DNA of 23,962 bases from an uncultured Kiloniellales bacterium (lineage in GTDB: Bacteria; Pseudomonadota; Alphaproteobacteria; Kiloniellales; JAKSDN01). Positions 7,214 through 14,754 of the stretch are shown in pieces. The stretch spans positions 1 to 23,962 of the forward strand of contig CALJXB010000275.1 of NCBI GenBank assembly GCA_937974415.1. Reading direction: 5' to 3'. A program made the position numbers and the translations under genes. Every line of letters starts with the position of its first letter. Position 1 is the first letter of the stretch. Under the pieces are notes generated by a model, which was not told the DNA's origin, did no database searches, and was given only the letters and a program-made list of their open reading frames with translations.

Positions 7214-8803
7214 ATGATCCGGGGCCTGCAACCAACTCGTCACCGTCGCAGCAAAGAAGTGAGCCGACGACGATTCCTGCAGGGAACGGCTGCCCTTGGC
7301 GCTGCGGCCTTGGCCAGTACCGGCCTGAGGCCAGACGCGGCCCTCGGCGCAACGCCCAAGCGCGGCGGCAGACTTCGTCAGGCTATAAGTGGCGGCGCGA
7401 CCAGCGACTCCTTGGACGGCGCGACGCTGCAGGCTGCGCACCCGATAAGCGTCAGCTGGCAGCTACGCAACAACCTGACCGAAATCGACGCCGACGGCGA
7501 GGTGATAGGCGAGCTGGCCGAAAGCTGGGAAACCTCGGACGACGCCAAGCTATGGGAGTTCAAGCTACGCGATGGCGTCGAGTTCCATAACGGCAAAACT
7601 CTTGGGGCCGCAGACGTGGTCCACTCCTTGAACCATCACCGGGGCGAAGATTCCAAGTCAGCTGCCGCCAGCATCGTTCAGAACATCGCAGACATCCGCT
7701 CCGACGGCAAAGACCGGGTCGTGGTCGAGCTGGCCGAGGGCAATGCGGACTTCGCCTACCTGATGTCCGACTATCACCTGGTGGTGGCGCCCGAGGGCAC
7801 GGCCGGCGACGAGTGGGACAAGGGGGTGGGCACGGGTCCCTTCATGCTCGAATCGTGGGAGCCGGGCATTCGGGCGGTGACCAAGCGCAATCCCAACTAC
7901 TTCAAGGAGGGCCGCCCCTACTTCGATGAGGTCGAGACTCTGCACGTAGCCGATGTTATGGCGCGGACAAACGTGCTGCAGACCGGCGAGGTGGACGTGA
8001 TGGAGGAACCCGACCTCAAGACCCTGCATCTGCTCAGTCGTCAGCCTGGGATCGTGATCAATGAGGTCGGTGGAACGAAGCACTTCCCCTATCCCATGCT
8101 AATGACAGTGCCCCCGTTCGACGATCCGGACGTGCAGATGGCGCTCAAGTACGCCATCGACCGTGAAGCCTGGGTCCAGAAGATCCTCAAGGGCCACGGC
8201 TACGTGGGTAATGACCATCCCGTCGGAAGCAACCAACGCTTCTTCGCCGCGGATCTAGAGCAGCGGCAGTACGATCCGGACAAGGCCCGCTTCCACCTGA
8301 AGAAGGCCGGGCAGGAAGGGCTCACCGTGCCGCTCGTCGCTGCCGAGGTCTATCCCGGCGGCGTGGACGGCGCGGTCCTCTACCAGGAGGCAGCCAAGGC
8401 AGCCGGAATCACGATCGAGGTGCAACGCCTGCCCTCGGACGGCTACTGGGTCGAAGTGCCCTTGAAGAAGCCTTGGCATGTGAGCAGCTTGGCCGGCCGC
8501 CCGACGGTCGATTGGGTGATGTCGGTCTCCTATGCGGCCGGTGCGCCCTGGAACGATACCACCTGGGCCAACGAGCGCTTTAATCAGTTGCTGGTTCAGG
8601 CTCGTGCCGAGCTGGATGACGCTAAGCGTCAGGCCATGTACTTCGAGATGCAGCAGTTGGTTCGCGATGACTGCCCAACGGTCATTCCGGCCTTCGGTAA
8701 CTTCGTCAATTGTATGAGTGACAAGATCGGAATTCCCGAAAAGATCGCCGCCAACAACCAGCTCGACGGAATGAAGAACTTTGAACGCTGGTGGTTCGTC
8801 TAA
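7214..8803 (+). CDS. ABC transporter substrate-binding protein, family 5 (DppA/OppA type)
   Basis: A 529-residue periplasmic binding protein of the SBP_bac_5 family, which binds peptides, nickel, opines or other oligomeric solutes. The N-terminus has a Tat signal, SRRRFLQ at 17-23, followed by an alanine-rich hydrophobic stretch and a likely cleavage site after about residue 45 (ALG-AT). The family signature is seen in the segment with WEFKLRDGVEFHNGK and DVVHSLNHH, and in GTGPFMLESWEPG. The ATG at 7214 is chosen over an in-frame start at 7172 because AGGGAG precedes it and it starts the signal peptide. A strong terminator follows, so it is monocistronic: no permease or ATPase genes are nearby. 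It probably belongs to the divergent LysR regulon. Ligand unknown. Confidence 0.93.
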   Translation: MIRGLQPTRHRRSKEVSRRRFLQGTAALGAAALASTGLRPDAALGATPKRGGRLRQAISGGATSDSLDGATLQAAHPISVSWQLRNNLTEIDADGEVIGELAESWETSDDAKLWEFKLRDGVEFHNGKTLGAADVVHSLNHHRGEDSKSAAASIVQNIADIRSDGKDRVVVELAEGNADFAYLMSDYHLVVAPEGTAGDEWDKGVGTGPFMLESWEPGIRAVTKRNPNYFKEGRPYFDEVETLHVADVMARTNVLQTGEVDVMEEPDLKTLHLLSRQPGIVINEVGGTKHFPYPMLMTVPPFDDPDVQMALKYAIDREAWVQKILKGHGYVGNDHPVGSNQRFFAADLEQRQYDPDKARFHLKKAGQEGLTVPLVAAEVYPGGVDGAVLYQEAAKAAGITIEVQRLPSDGYWVEVPLKKPWHVSSLAGRPTVDWVMSVSYAAGAPWNDTTWANERFNQLLVQARAELDDAKRQAMYFEMQQLVRDDCPTVIPAFGNFVNCMSDKIGIPEKIAANNQLDGMKNFERWWFV

Positions 8804-8831
8804 CTATCGCCATCCTGTTGAATGCAGTCTT

Positions 8832-8866
8832 GGGGGCCTGCACTGCCGTGGGCGGCCCCTCTTTTT
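8832..8866 (+). terminator. Rho-independent terminator after the family 5 binding protein gene
   Basis: GGGGCC (8833-8838) pairs with GGCCCC (8854-8859), and an inner CAC/GTG pair (8841-8843, 8848-8850) extends the hairpin. TCTTTTT follows immediately. It lies 29 bases past the stop codon. Confidence 0.75.
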
Positions 8867-8987
8867 CATGTGCGCTGCTGGCTATAGGACGACTAAGTCG
8901 AGCCGTTTCTCCCTCGTCTGCTCCCGTCTCGGAAAGGGGACGGAGAACCAATCGCCACAGCGCACAATGGCCGGGTCATGGGCAATG

Positions 8988-9200
8988 GCTGCTTTGCGAT
9001 CTGATTTCCGACTTTCGCGCCCTCGACTGTGAACGGCGAGGTTGGGTCGACTCGAGACTTTGACCACTAGACGGCAAGAATCGGCCAGCAACGGCCGTTC
9101 CTTGGAGCCACTCGCAATGACCGTTTACAGATCACAAAGCGGCCGTTCGGATAATGCTTCTCAAACCGCCGGTTTGACCCGAGGGCGACGTTGTTCATGC
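8988..9200 (+). repeat. Dispersed intergenic repeat, copy A
   Basis: About 210 bases that align, with gaps, to 12056-12300 and in their first part to 18294-18359. Shared blocks in order are CTGCTTTGCGATC, CCGAC-TTCGCG, GGTTGGGTCGACTC, CAGATCA, a CGGCCGTTCGGA-like block, and AGGGCGACGTT. It has no coding potential and fills most of the 540-base gap between two solute-binding protein genes; from 9201 to 9347 I see nothing else. Confidence 0.65.
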
Positions 9201-9347
9201 TGGCCGCCCATCGGAACAAGTGTGCAGCCCGACTGCAACCGGGCCACCACAGTTATTGGGAAACTCCGGAAGGGTAGGTGGTTGGCGTCGGGCTCAAAAA
9301 CCCCCATTACACCTTACGATAACCGGCCCCGGAGCAATCATCGACGT

Positions 9348-10460
9348 TCATAGCCCTGCCTTGACTTGCTCGAACATCTCCTGGAGCTCCGGCTCGTTGC
9401 CGATCGGCATCTGGAAGACACCCGCGCTCAGGAGGTCATCCGGATTGCGGGTGAGACCGCGGTCCAGCAGGTCTTGTTCGCTGACAAGGTCGTACGCCTT
9501 CAGATTGGCATGCCCGAAGCCAAATTCGACAATTTCGTAAGCGCCGGCTTCCGGGCTCAGCATCGCGTTAAGGTACTCGTAGCAGCGATCGAGCTTGGTG
9601 GCGGTGGACATGATGCTCATGCCACAGGTCCAGGTCATCGCACCTTCCTTAGGATTCATCCACTTTACCGGATGACCTTCGCTTCGCAAGAAAGTGTAAG
9701 AATCATTCGTGGCTGTCGCCGCGACCAGCTCGCCGGAGGCGATTCCCGTTTGAATCTCAGTCGCGCCGTTGGCGTAGTAACGCAGCAACGGCAACTGCTC
9801 GCGCAGCAGGGCCTCTGTCCTCGCGACCTCTTCCTTGGTCATGTTGAACGGATCTTTGGCGCCGCCGTAGATAGCCGCAACCATGACTCCGTCAATCAAA
9901 CTGTCGTACAACGCAAGGCGCCCGGCATAACGCTTGTCCCACAACAAGCCCCACGACTCCTCCTCCAACTCCACCAAATCCTCACGGTAGAGGATCGAGG
10001 TCTGGCCCCAGTCGGAGCATACCCAGTGGCGCTGGCCGTTCTGAACCATGCCAGGGATCTCCTTCAAGCTCGGCACCAGATCATCCCAGTGAGTGAGGGC
10101 ACTTGTATCGAGCGGCATCAGAATTCCGGCGTCGCGCCAGGCAGGGATCTTATAGGAACAAGGTTGGGCCATGTCGGGCCTGAAGCCGGCCCGTATTTTT
10201 GTGAAAGCCTCTTCCTCATCACCAAAAAAGGTGAAGTTTGGACCCTCGCCATATTTTGCTAGATAGGAGCCGTGCAGCCCCGGGTCGTTGTAGCCCTCCC
10301 AGGTGAACACTACCGGGTGGTCTTCAGTGGCCGCATTCGCGCTCTTATGAAAGAGCGGAAACATCGCTGTACCGATTCCAACCGCAGCCAATGCTTTGCT
10401 GAGTGTCCTGCGGGACATCTTGCCAGAGAACAACCCGTCCTCAAATTCATTGATTCCCAT
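9348..10460 (-). CDS. Extracellular solute-binding protein, family 1 (PotD/PotF-like)
   Basis: A 370-residue periplasmic binding protein resembling spermidine/putrescine-type receptors. It opens with a Tat-like signal (SRRTLSK at 16-22, hydrophobic AAVGIGTAMFPLF, cleavage after ANA at about 43). The mature part has the usual FTWEGYNDPGL start, the DEEEAFTKIRAGFRPDMAQPC segment, and DWGQTSILYREDLV. The ATG at 10460 has GGAGGG 5 bases upstream; the frame is open farther upstream but that extension is not signal-like. It lies 200 bases downstream of the creatinase-fold gene on the same strand and may be co-transcribed with it. No permease or ATPase is present. The ligand is probably a small cationic or amino-acid-like compound (inference from family). 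Confidence 0.92.
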   Translation of the reverse strand: MGINEFEDGLFSGKMSRRTLSKALAAVGIGTAMFPLFHKSANAATEDHPVVFTWEGYNDPGLHGSYLAKYGEGPNFTFFGDEEEAFTKIRAGFRPDMAQPCSYKIPAWRDAGILMPLDTSALTHWDDLVPSLKEIPGMVQNGQRHWVCSDWGQTSILYREDLVELEEESWGLLWDKRYAGRLALYDSLIDGVMVAAIYGGAKDPFNMTKEEVARTEALLREQLPLLRYYANGATEIQTGIASGELVAATATNDSYTFLRSEGHPVKWMNPKEGAMTWTCGMSIMSTATKLDRCYEYLNAMLSPEAGAYEIVEFGFGHANLKAYDLVSEQDLLDRGLTRNPDDLLSAGVFQMPIGNEPELQEMFEQVKAGL

Positions 10461-10660
10461 AAAGCCCTCCAGAGCGCCTGCAATTTGCTGGAACTCGCAC
10501 TTCCCGACACGGGCAGGAGCAACCGCTAGCAATCTTCGAGACGCAAGCGCAGGTCGGCCTCGAAGGAGCGGCAAACGATAGCACAAAACATACCGATATC
10601 CGCATAGGCTTTGTCGAGGCGCACGATTAATCCACCATTTGGCCGCTGGCTACGGCCCGG

Positions 10661-11905
10661 CTACTCGATCACCTGCAATCCATCCGGAAATTGGCTCAAG
10701 AAAGCCACGGACGTATCCGAAAACTCCATGGTATTGATAACCAGCGAAGCACCAGCGCCCTCGGGCAGATAGACGTCGCTCTCCAGATTGATCACCATTC
10801 CCGGATCGAGCGTTGCATCGCCTGGGTCGATCTCCGTGTCATAGGTGAAAGGCCCGTCCCAGTCCGGCGGGATCGCAATCCCGAGTTCGTAGCCGCCGAC
10901 CCAACCGCGGTCTTCCCATAGCCGCTGGTCCTTGTAATAGTTCCGGGCAAACTCAGTCAGCTCCGCCACCCGCATGCCTGGTTTGAGCACCTGGGGGAGG
11001 CCTGCGAAAAGGCCTGATGATTTCTCAATCTGGGCCTCGACCGCGGGGTGGGGCTCGCCCATGGAAAAGGTGCGCGCAAGGTTTACATGATAGCATCGGT
11101 AGACCCCGCAAATATCCACCACCACGTTTTCCCCGGCCTGGATCTTCTTGTGTGATGCCGCCGCGTGGGGTGCTGCTGTTTTTCTGCCCGAGGTGACTGG
11201 AAGCTGGATCGCGGCGGGCTCACCGCCTGCCTTTATCATGGCGTAGGTCATCTCCGCATGGACGTCGAGCTCCGTAACCCCCACCTTGAGCGCATCTCGC
11301 GCTGCCGCCATTCCTATATCAGCGAAGCGCCCGGCCTCCCGCATGTATTCCAGTTCCTGGGGCGACTTGATCCGGCGCACGTCGCGCAGGATATTGGTGG
11401 CATCCACGACCTTGGCGCCCGCCGACGTGAGTGCAGCCTCGAAGAGTTCCGAGTGACCCCGGTTCGGCCGGTAGCTGAACTTCTCCAGTCCCACCGTGCC
11501 CGAAAGCCAGCCCATATCGGCCAGTTCAGCGGTGATGAACTTGATCATGCTGATCCCGCTGTCCCGGAGGACACGGAGATCCGGCGAGACGGTGGTGAAC
11601 TGAACCAGCATCTCCTCCGCCTCGGTCTCGAAATGAATGGTTTTGCCGCTCTCGCGATGGATGGCGATGCCGCTCGTCGGCGGCCAGATCATCGGGCTCT
11701 GGGCTTGGTACCAGTCGCTGAGAAATCCGCTTACGTAGTAGAGCCCCTCGGGCGCCGAGACGAAGAGAAGGTCGATGTTCCCGGCCTCCATCGTCGCCCG
11801 GATGCGCTCCAGGCGCTCGGCGAATTCTTCCCTGCCGAACGGCACCTCCGGGTCGGGGATGCATTGGCGGGTGATGTATTCCCGATTGCTCATTCTAGCT
11901 GTCAT
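10661..11905 (-). CDS. M24/creatinase-fold hydrolase (Xaa-Pro peptidase family) lacking metal ligands
   Basis: A 414-residue two-domain protein: a creatinase-type N-terminal domain (about 25-175) and a pita-bread M24 domain (about 185-410). Metallopeptidases of this fold bind two metals through Asp, Asp, His, Glu, Glu. Here the first Asp (D264) and one Glu (E375) remain, but the second Asp is N275, the GHG histidine position reads GGYELG, and the last Glu region reads GASLVINTM. His247 (TAAPHAA) is kept, matching the catalytic His of creatinase, which works without metal. This points to a creatinase-like C-N hydrolase rather than a peptidase. The start at 11905 has only a weak AAGG site; 11893 is possible. 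It sits upstream of a PotD-like receptor gene, suggesting uptake and cleavage of a small nitrogen compound. Confidence 0.88.
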   Translation of the reverse strand: MTARMSNREYITRQCIPDPEVPFGREEFAERLERIRATMEAGNIDLLFVSAPEGLYYVSGFLSDWYQAQSPMIWPPTSGIAIHRESGKTIHFETEAEEMLVQFTTVSPDLRVLRDSGISMIKFITAELADMGWLSGTVGLEKFSYRPNRGHSELFEAALTSAGAKVVDATNILRDVRRIKSPQELEYMREAGRFADIGMAAARDALKVGVTELDVHAEMTYAMIKAGGEPAAIQLPVTSGRKTAAPHAAASHKKIQAGENVVVDICGVYRCYHVNLARTFSMGEPHPAVEAQIEKSSGLFAGLPQVLKPGMRVAELTEFARNYYKDQRLWEDRGWVGGYELGIAIPPDWDGPFTYDTEIDPGDATLDPGMVINLESDVYLPEGAGASLVINTMEFSDTSVAFLSQFPDGLQVIE

Positions 11906-12055
11906 AGGAGCGAGCCTTGGCCTTCCTCGCGGGACACCCCGAGCTGGGATGTAGAAGTTCAAACAGTTTAGCGGAACAGATCAAGTGCTAGAACCGAAAT
12001 GCTGGAATGACCGAAATCAGCTAATCAACCGCCTAACTGACCGCGGTAAGTGAAG

Positions 12056-12300
12056 ACTGCTTTGCGATCAGACAGCCGACGTTCACGTGAGCGAACGGGA
12101 ATGACCGGGTTGGGTCGACTCCAGCCCTTCGTGGCTGTCACGCGATCGAACACTTTTGCGATGCCGGCGAAGGGCAACCTTCGGCCAGAAGTAGCCGTTC
12201 GACGTGGGGACGGCCAAGGTCCGCTTCCAGATCAGAAATGAGCCTTTCGGACAACGCTCCGCAAAGCGCCGATTCTAACCCAAAGGCGACATTCGCTTTG
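12056..12300 (+). repeat. Dispersed intergenic repeat, copy B
   Basis: About 245 bases sharing with copy A the blocks ACTGCTTTGCGATCA, CCGACGTTC, GGGTTGGGTCGACTC, CCAGATCA, CCTTTCGGACAACGCT and AAAGGCGACATTCG, in the same order and orientation. It fills most of the 450-base gap before the COQ10-like gene and has no coding potential. Copies have diverged a lot, so it is old or under weak constraint. Confidence 0.65.
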
Positions 12301-12356
12301 GCCCGTGCTAAGCTTCAATACAATGATCAGGTTTGATTCGAGCACTCATCGCTGTT

Positions 12357-12845
12357 ATGCCATCTCATCGGATCAGCTGCTACACCCCTTACAGGCGGGA
12401 TCAAATTTTTGACCTCGCGGCCGATGTCGAGCGCTATCCGGATTTCCTGCCATGGTGGGCCGCAGCCCGAGTCTGGAAGCGTGAGGGCAACGTCTATTAC
12501 ACGGATCAGGTTATCCACTTCGCCACGGTGCGCAGACGCTTGAAGTCGAAAACGGTCCTTCAACGCCCCGAGCGAATCGATGTGATCTCAAGCGATGGAG
12601 CTGTTCGGAATCTTCATCTGACTTGGCTTTTTAGTTCCCGGCCGAGGAAAGGGTGCCAGGTCTCGTTGACAGTTGACCTGGAACTGCGCTCGCAATTGCT
12701 TCAGAACCTCTTCGCTCATGCCATGATTCGCGCGGTTGGCCCTATCATGTCGGCATTCAAGGCCCGAGCCCACCGACTTTATGATCCCATGTCGTGCGAT
12801 TTCATCACGCCAGGTGAGCCTTCGTCTGGCGACACCATGATCTGA
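12357..12845 (+). CDS. COQ10/RatA-like START-domain (SRPBCC) ubiquinone-binding protein
   Basis: A 162-residue SRPBCC/START-fold protein of the COQ10-RatA family. COQ10 binds ubiquinone and is needed for its proper use in respiration. The hallmark DLAADVERYPDFLPWW (19-34) is near-perfect, as are the central VRRRLKSKTVL, the WLFSSRP-KGCQV stretch (90-102) and the C-terminal AFKARAHRLYD helix (133-143). The ATG at 12357 is the natural family start; a TTG at 12333 in frame is less likely. Compared with typical members the C-terminus is extended by about 19 residues. It lies 156 bases before rquA on the same strand, so a quinone-binding protein directly precedes a quinone-modifying enzyme. Rhodoquinone handling is a reasonable inference but not shown. 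Confidence 0.9.
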   Translation: MPSHRISCYTPYRRDQIFDLAADVERYPDFLPWWAAARVWKREGNVYYTDQVIHFATVRRRLKSKTVLQRPERIDVISSDGAVRNLHLTWLFSSRPRKGCQVSLTVDLELRSQLLQNLFAHAMIRAVGPIMSAFKARAHRLYDPMSCDFITPGEPSSGDTMI

Positions 12846-12891
12846 ACGGCACGCAGGCGAGTCTTCCTGAATCAGCCGACGCTGTGGGGAC

Positions 12892-12940
12892 TTGAGGAGG
12901 ATCAAGGACCCATGACGTTCTTTTCTCTATAAGAAGCTTT
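12892..12940 (+). promoter_or_regulatory. FNR/Anr-type promoter of rquA
   Basis: TTGAG-GAGG-ATCAA at 12892-12905 matches the FNR consensus TTGAT-N4-ATCAA at 9 of 10 positions. A TATAAG -10 box lies at 12928-12933, so transcription should start at about 12940. The box centre is then at -41.5, the exact position for a class II FNR-activated promoter. The predicted 5' leader is about 60 bases. GAGGAGG inside the box also looks like a ribosome site, but only a six-codon frame would use it. Confidence 0.6.
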
Positions 12941-13001
12941 CTTGATGGTGCTGGCGGCGCGAATTGAGCCGCTTAGACGAGACTAACGGGAGCGCACGCC
13001 A

Positions 13002-13781
13002 GTGACTTCGCTCGACGGCACGCATGTATTCGTCGACCAACCAATCGGCCATGGGCCGGCCTCGGACGCGCAACAATCGTCGCAGCGGCGTGATGCGACG
13101 GCCATACCCGCCTATCTGCGCGAGGTCTATGGCTGGGCCTACCTGAACCGGATCAATGCTCTCCTACTCGACCGCGACGCGGTGGTAAACGCTATCCTGT
13201 TGGGCAACAATCGGCGGCTACGTCGCACCCTTCTCTGTGAGATCGAGCCCGGGCAAGAGGTGCTGCATGTAGCCCACGTCTATGGTCGTCTCATACCGGC
13301 ATTGGCAGGACGGATCGGCTGCAGTGGCCGGCTTGATGTCATCGACCTTGTGCCGCTACAGGCGGCGTTGTGCCGGCGCAAGCTACGCGGCTTCCCCCAG
13401 GCGCGTGTCCGGTTCGCAGACGCCGCCCATCCGGGCGATGGGTTGTACAACACCGTCACCTGTTTTTTTCTGCTTCACGAAATTCCCGACGAGCGTAAGC
13501 GCGCCGTCGTCGATGCGCTTTTGGCGCGCGTCGTCCCGGGCGGTAAGGTGGTTTTCGTCGACTACCACAGGCCGGCGCGATGGCATCCGCTCCGTGGCCT
13601 CATGCGAGGCCTCATGAATCGACTCGAGCCCTTTGCAGAAAGCCTCTGGCCGCATGAGATCGTTGAGTTCGCCAGCGCCCCCGGCCCCTACCGCTGGCGG
13701 AAACAGACACTGTTCGGCGGCCTTTATCAAAAGACTGTCGCGTATCATGCACGATCTCAAGCTACTGAAATTTCTGTGTAA
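13002..13781 (+). CDS. rquA: Rhodoquinone biosynthesis methyltransferase-like protein RquA
   Basis: A 259-residue protein of the RquA family, which converts ubiquinone to rhodoquinone using S-adenosylmethionine as the amino donor. Rhodoquinone carries electrons to fumarate under low oxygen. Family blocks in order: AIPAYLREVYGWAYL (34-48), VNAILLGNNRRL (62-73), VLHVAHVYGRL (87-97), FFLLHEIPDE (155-164), GGKVVFVDYHRP (180-191), WHPLRGLM (194-201), LEPFAESLWPHEI (208-220) and FGGLYQK (238-244). The block at 87-97 replaces the GxGxG SAM loop of normal methyltransferases, a known RquA trait. The start is a GTG at 13002 with GGGAG about 9 bases upstream. A likely FNR-controlled promoter precedes it and a COQ10-like gene lies upstream. 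Conserved length and motifs indicate an intact enzyme. Confidence 0.92.
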   Translation: MTSLDGTHVFVDQPIGHGPASDAQQSSQRRDATAIPAYLREVYGWAYLNRINALLLDRDAVVNAILLGNNRRLRRTLLCEIEPGQEVLHVAHVYGRLIPALAGRIGCSGRLDVIDLVPLQAALCRRKLRGFPQARVRFADAAHPGDGLYNTVTCFFLLHEIPDERKRAVVDALLARVVPGGKVVFVDYHRPARWHPLRGLMRGLMNRLEPFAESLWPHEIVEFASAPGPYRWRKQTLFGGLYQKTVAYHARSQATEISV

Positions 13782-13830
13782 TGGGATGTGCAGGTTTCTT
13801 GCCATTCGCAACTCTGAACCCGCATTTCCA

Positions 13831-13857
13831 ATTCGGCGCTAATTTCTACCGCCGAAT
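13831..13857. other. 8-bp perfect inverted repeat downstream of rquA
   Basis: ATTCGGCG (13831-13838) and CGCCGAAT (13850-13857) are perfect complements around an 11-base loop, 50 bases after the rquA stop. There is no T-tract, so it is either a factor-dependent end or an mRNA-protecting hairpin. The rest of the 376-base gap before the CBS gene shows only the FNR palindrome. Confidence 0.45.
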
Positions 13858-14073
13858 CAACGGATGCGGTCGGTTTCGGACCGCTCGGGTGATGACGGCA
13901 AATGTCCCCAATCGGGTATTCGTGCTTTATTCGGAACCTGACTCCAATCCTCCTAACAACCACAAGGTCAGTCCGACTTGGAACAGCAAAAGGCCTCAGA
14001 TCGCCCGCACGTCACAAGTGCGGTTTCGAGATTGCGGAGTTTGGGCCCGCAGGCAGACAGGGAGACAGCTCCC

Positions 14074-14087
14074 TTGATCCAAATCAA
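14074..14087. promoter_or_regulatory. Perfect FNR/FixK-type palindrome upstream of the CBS gene
   Basis: TTGAT-CCAA-ATCAA is a 10/10 match to the FNR consensus. A TATTTA -10-like hexamer follows at 14106-14111, giving a start near 14118 and a box centre at about -38, slightly closer than the ideal -41.5. If that promoter is used, the upstream TTG at 14116 cannot be the translation start and the GTG at 14158 is favoured. Confidence 0.6.
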
Positions 14088-14157
14088 TGCCTTGGTTTTT
14101 AAGGCTATTTAGACGTTGCAGCCAGGTTTTTATGGTGCGTCCAGACTGGGTGAAATC

Positions 14158-14601
14158 GTGATTATCGAAAAGCTGCTTCGAAGCGGGCGAGCCGATGTCC
14201 CGGTCGTCGGGCCTGATGAGACGGTGTTGTCGATCACGCGCCTGTTCGAGAAGAGAAAGAGGGGGCTCGCGGCCGTATGCGATCCGGGCCGGCGGCTGCT
14301 CGGCGTAGTTAGCTTGGGTGACATAGTGCACGCCATCGGGAGTCACCAAGAAAGCGCTCTCAACATGCCGGTGCGCGAGATCATGACCAGCGATCTTGCC
14401 ACCTGCGGGCCGCAGGACAGTGTCGAAGACGCGCTGAAAACAATGACCGCCCTCAGCATTCGGCACCTGCTCGTTGTTGAGAATGGGGCGTTGAAAGGGC
14501 TGGTCAGCAAGCGAGACGCACTCGAACTGCTGTACAACGAGGCGGCCTTGGACTTTGAGCAAATGCGAAATTACGTGTTCAAGACGGGGGGCCGCTACTA
14601 G
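14158..14601 (+). CDS. Two-CBS-domain protein
   Basis: A 147-residue protein made of a tandem pair of CBS domains (about 8-65 and 72-125), which together form a Bateman module that usually binds adenine nucleotides. Visible signatures are DETVLSITRLFEKRKRGLA and GVVSLGDIVHAIG in the first, and DSVEDALKTMTALSIRHLLVV and GLVSKRDAL in the second. The GTG at 14158 is preferred: it gives the normal N-terminus and fits the promoter position; a TTG at 14116 would add 14 residues. The C-terminal tail (LYNEAALDFEQMRNYVF) is also common in stand-alone CBS proteins. A perfect FNR site lies about 70 bases upstream, suggesting expression under low oxygen. The regulated partner is unknown; it may sense energy state (inference). 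Confidence 0.88.
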   Translation: MIIEKLLRSGRADVPVVGPDETVLSITRLFEKRKRGLAAVCDPGRRLLGVVSLGDIVHAIGSHQESALNMPVREIMTSDLATCGPQDSVEDALKTMTALSIRHLLVVENGALKGLVSKRDALELLYNEAALDFEQMRNYVFKTGGRY

Positions 14602-14754
14602 CGGTAAGTGCTACCGAACGGGGCCTGTTCAAGAATCCACCTTCCAGAGGGTGGTCATTGTTGCGCGCGACACCTGAGCACGTTATAGGCCCTTTATTCC
14701 AAGGCCTTCCAATAGTGCCGGATGGCCGCTCATCGGCAGCGGAAGGAGCATGAG

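Noticed and set aside
9366..10262. Plus-strand frame of 298 codons
   Set aside because: It is antisense to the PotD-like gene, with no start signal or motif.
11165..11971. Long plus-strand frame of 268 codons
   Set aside because: It is antisense to the creatinase-fold gene, has no domain signature, and is a typical GC-rich shadow.
12912..12932. Six-codon leader peptide before rquA (ATG to TAA)
   Set aside because: It overlaps the predicted -10 box and lies upstream of the predicted transcript start, so it would not be in the mRNA; the ribosome-site spacing is also long.
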